Notes under the pieces: generated by a model
The model's database searches: none
Seen by the model: only the letters and a program-made list of their open reading frames with translations
Told to the model about the DNA's origin: nothing
Made by a program: the position numbers and the translations under genes
Source of the DNA: Fibrobacter sp. UBA1765
Lineage (GTDB): Bacteria > Fibrobacterota > Fibrobacteria > Fibrobacterales > Fibrobacteraceae
DNA: 35,843 bases
NCBI GenBank assembly: GCA_002314675.1
Contig: DCGZ01000171.1
Location: forward strand, 24,770-60,612
Direction of reading: 5' to 3'
Shown: in pieces, positions 34,641 to 35,843 of the stretch
How the letters are laid out: every line of letters starts with the position of its first letter
Numbering within the stretch: position 1 is the stretch's first letter

Positions 34641-34680
34641 TTACGGTCTAAAATGAGAAAAAGCCGCGTTTAGACCGTAA
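34641..34680. repeat. Inverted-repeat array, unit 3
   Basis: TTACGGTCTAAA (34641-34652), a 16-nt spacer and TTTAGACCGTAA (34669-34680). Pairing extends three bases outward (34638-34683), giving a perfect 15-bp arm. Its centre is 63 bp from that of unit 2, and it ends 16 bp before the stop codon of the Fic-like gene. Confidence 0.95.
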
Positions 34681-34696
34681 TTCACACAGAGTTCGC

Positions 34697-35710
34697 CTAA
34701 TCGTGCGTCTTCAGTCTATACCTCGTGCCGCGTCCGCCCTTGCTCGCTTTTTCTAGCACGCCCTTTTGCACCATGTCTTGCAAGTCACGAAGCGCAGAGT
34801 CATGAGAAATGCCCGCAAGCGCTGCCCATTCCGAAGAAGACACTTCACCAGAATTTTTCAATTTGTTGTTTTGGAAGGCTTCCACATTTCCAGGGCAATC
34901 AGGATTTTTGAAACTCTCTAAATTCCCAGCACTTTTCAAAATCTCTACAAGTTCAAGCTGCCTTGCAGAAAGCGCAACACTCCCTAAAGTCATTGAAAGC
35001 CTTGCGCTAGAAATGCGAGCATCAAACACGGCCGTTGCATTTGCCATGGCCGATTGCATTTTGCCAATGAACCATAAGAGCCATTCCGTAATTTCGCCAT
35101 TGCCCTGTTGCGCGTGCAACAACGCGTCGTTATACTTTTCGACATTGTTCAACAGCTCGGCAAACAGGGAATAAAAACGCTTGCTTTCGCCTTCGCTCCT
35201 TGAAAGCTGGATATCAGTCAAGAGGCCTGCAATCACCTTGTTGCCCTTTTCAAAAGGTCGAATGGTAAGGAACCAAAAATGCGCAATGGCCGCCTTCAAA
35301 ACGCCATCCATTTCAGAATCGTTAAAGAACTTCAAAAAACGGGAAAGTTCCTTGGCAATGCGCTCCGGCTCTACGCCAGGTTCTGCACTTTCTGAAGTCC
35401 TGAAACGTCCGCCGCCGCGAACGCAGGCTGCATGCCAACGGCAAAGACGTTCCTCCGAAACCTCCTCTGAAAAATTCACGGAAGCATGCATGAAAACCTT
35501 AAGCGCACCATCCGTAAGCTCCAGGGATTCCGCGGCAAAGGAAGCGGCCAAGTCACTGCGAAAACACGTCTCGGCATCGGCGGCATTCAACGCCAGGGAA
35601 GCAATGCCCAAAAGCCTCCCCTGCTCCATGCGAACATGTCCTAGCAAGGTGGTAACTTTCTGTTGGTAACGGAACTTAGTCCAATCTGGGTATTGATAAA
35701 TGTAGAGCAT
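34697..35710 (-). CDS. Fic-fold protein with degenerate catalytic motif and C-terminal winged helix
   Basis: 337 aa. The N-terminus MLYIYQYPDWTKFRY fits the DUF4172 region that precedes many Fic domains. The Fic helix region AHFWFLTIRPFEKGNKVIAG (143-162) aligns with the canonical HPFxDGNGRxxR, but the catalytic His is Arg151, the acidic residue is Lys155, the second Gly is Lys158, and the two Arg are Val159 and Gly162. The inhibitory (S/T)xxxE(G/N) motif is also not intact. Residues about 288-332 form a winged helix-turn-helix (SSSEWAALAGISHDSALRDL and a GGRGTRYRL wing). I infer loss of AMP-transferase activity and a probable DNA-binding role. There is no Shine-Dalgarno; a dispersed palindrome ends 8 nt before the ATG. 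Confidence 0.85.
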   Translation of the reverse strand: MLYIYQYPDWTKFRYQQKVTTLLGHVRMEQGRLLGIASLALNAADAETCFRSDLAASFAAESLELTDGALKVFMHASVNFSEEVSEERLCRWHAACVRGGGRFRTSESAEPGVEPERIAKELSRFLKFFNDSEMDGVLKAAIAHFWFLTIRPFEKGNKVIAGLLTDIQLSRSEGESKRFYSLFAELLNNVEKYNDALLHAQQGNGEITEWLLWFIGKMQSAMANATAVFDARISSARLSMTLGSVALSARQLELVEILKSAGNLESFKNPDCPGNVEAFQNNKLKNSGEVSSSEWAALAGISHDSALRDLQDMVQKGVLEKASKGGRGTRYRLKTHD

Positions 35711-35718
35711 AGTATTTT

Positions 35719-35756
35719 TAGACGAGAGAACGGCACTGCGTGCCTACAGACGAGAG
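35719..35756 (-). repeat. Dispersed REP-like palindrome, copy 3
   Basis: An inverted copy of the 38-bp element at 74-111: TAGACGAGAGAACGGCAC - tgc - GTGCCTACAGACGAGAG. It occupies the 5' leader region of the Fic-like gene, starting 8 bp from its start codon. Confidence 0.88.
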
Positions 35757-35819
35757 GTGCATGCAAATTTTCAGTGTTGTCGGCTGTAGGCTGACGTCTG
35801 TCGACAGAAAGGCTTTGAT

Positions 35820-35843
35820 AATTCAGAATTAAGAATTCAGAAT
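35820..35843 (+). repeat. Short direct repeat at the window edge
   Basis: AATTCAGAAT occurs twice (35820-35829 and 35834-35843), separated by TAAG. It is low-complexity intergenic sequence cut by the window end. Confidence 0.5.

Noticed and set aside
34494..34680. The inverted-repeat array as a CRISPR array
   Set aside because: The repeated unit is only 12 bp, alternates in orientation, and spacing between units is irregular (16, 44, 16, 23, 16 nt); no cas gene is near.
34494..34680. The array as antitoxin RNA of a type III toxin-antitoxin system
   Set aside because: Those use direct tandem repeats upstream of the toxin gene. Here repeats are inverted, lie downstream of the gene, and the protein is not ToxN-like.
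34494..34680. The array units as ordinary transcription terminators
   Set aside because: Stems are AT-rich with 16-nt loops and are not followed by T runs on either strand; a proper terminator for the etf operon is already at 34433-34466.
35786..35812. Imperfect palindrome GTCG...CGAC with GTAGGCTGAC in the middle
   Set aside because: Only the outer four bases and a few inner ones pair, and it does not match the arms of the dispersed repeat; too weak to call.

Overview
The window looks like chromosomal DNA of a Fibrobacter-type anaerobe (F. succinogenes or a close relative). The evidence is: lipoproteins whose lipidated Cys is followed by a Gly/Ser-Asp-Asp-Ser-Ser tract and Ser-rich linkers; a cell-surface GH5 glycanase with a carbohydrate-binding domain; a large repeat-rich secreted protein ending in a T9SS-like sorting domain; a fermentative acetate kinase; and short GC-rich dispersed palindromes between genes. 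The taxonomic call is inference from protein style, not from a marker gene.

Layout. 1-6215: palindromic repeat, acetate kinase, a convergent 883-aa secreted cadherin-like protein, then a histidine phosphatase and a membrane acyltransferase. 6287-8286: a surface-type lipoprotein and an AT-rich secreted hypothetical. 8397-13677 (minus): DUF3516-type SF2 helicase, LpxK-like kinase and an OLD-family ATPase/nuclease. 13738-16681: small lipoprotein, FKBP-type prolyl isomerase lipoprotein, M23 peptidase lipoprotein. 16743-17332: tRNA-Leu(UAA) with a stable-RNA-type promoter and a small trailing ORF. 17388-22835 (minus): a tightly overlapping operon ftsX - envC-like - holB - recJ - AgmX/TonB-like protein. 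23020-25820: coiled-coil hypothetical, YbaK-type deacylase, a histone-H1-like tail fused to a glycogen-binding module, and ribulose-phosphate epimerase. 25978-30367: GH5 lipoprotein, EamA transporter, O-acetylhomoserine sulfhydrylase. 30787-34412: etfB-etfA-acyl-CoA dehydrogenase operon. 34494-34680: an array of three 40-bp inverted repeats. 34697-35710: a Fic-fold protein that has lost the catalytic motif but keeps a C-terminal winged helix.

How the genes fit together. The etf/dehydrogenase trio forms one electron-transfer unit. FtsX and the EnvC-like factor should form the trans-envelope arm of septal peptidoglycan activation, although ftsE is not in the window. HolB and RecJ add replication/repair functions to the same transcript. 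The GH5 enzyme, the 883-aa protein and the CxDDSS lipoproteins form the surface part of the window.

The most unusual region is the right end: a degenerate Fic-HTH protein next to an array of TTACGGTCTAAA / TTTAGACCGTAA half-sites with strictly constant 16-nt spacers, and with a copy of the dispersed palindrome directly before its start codon.
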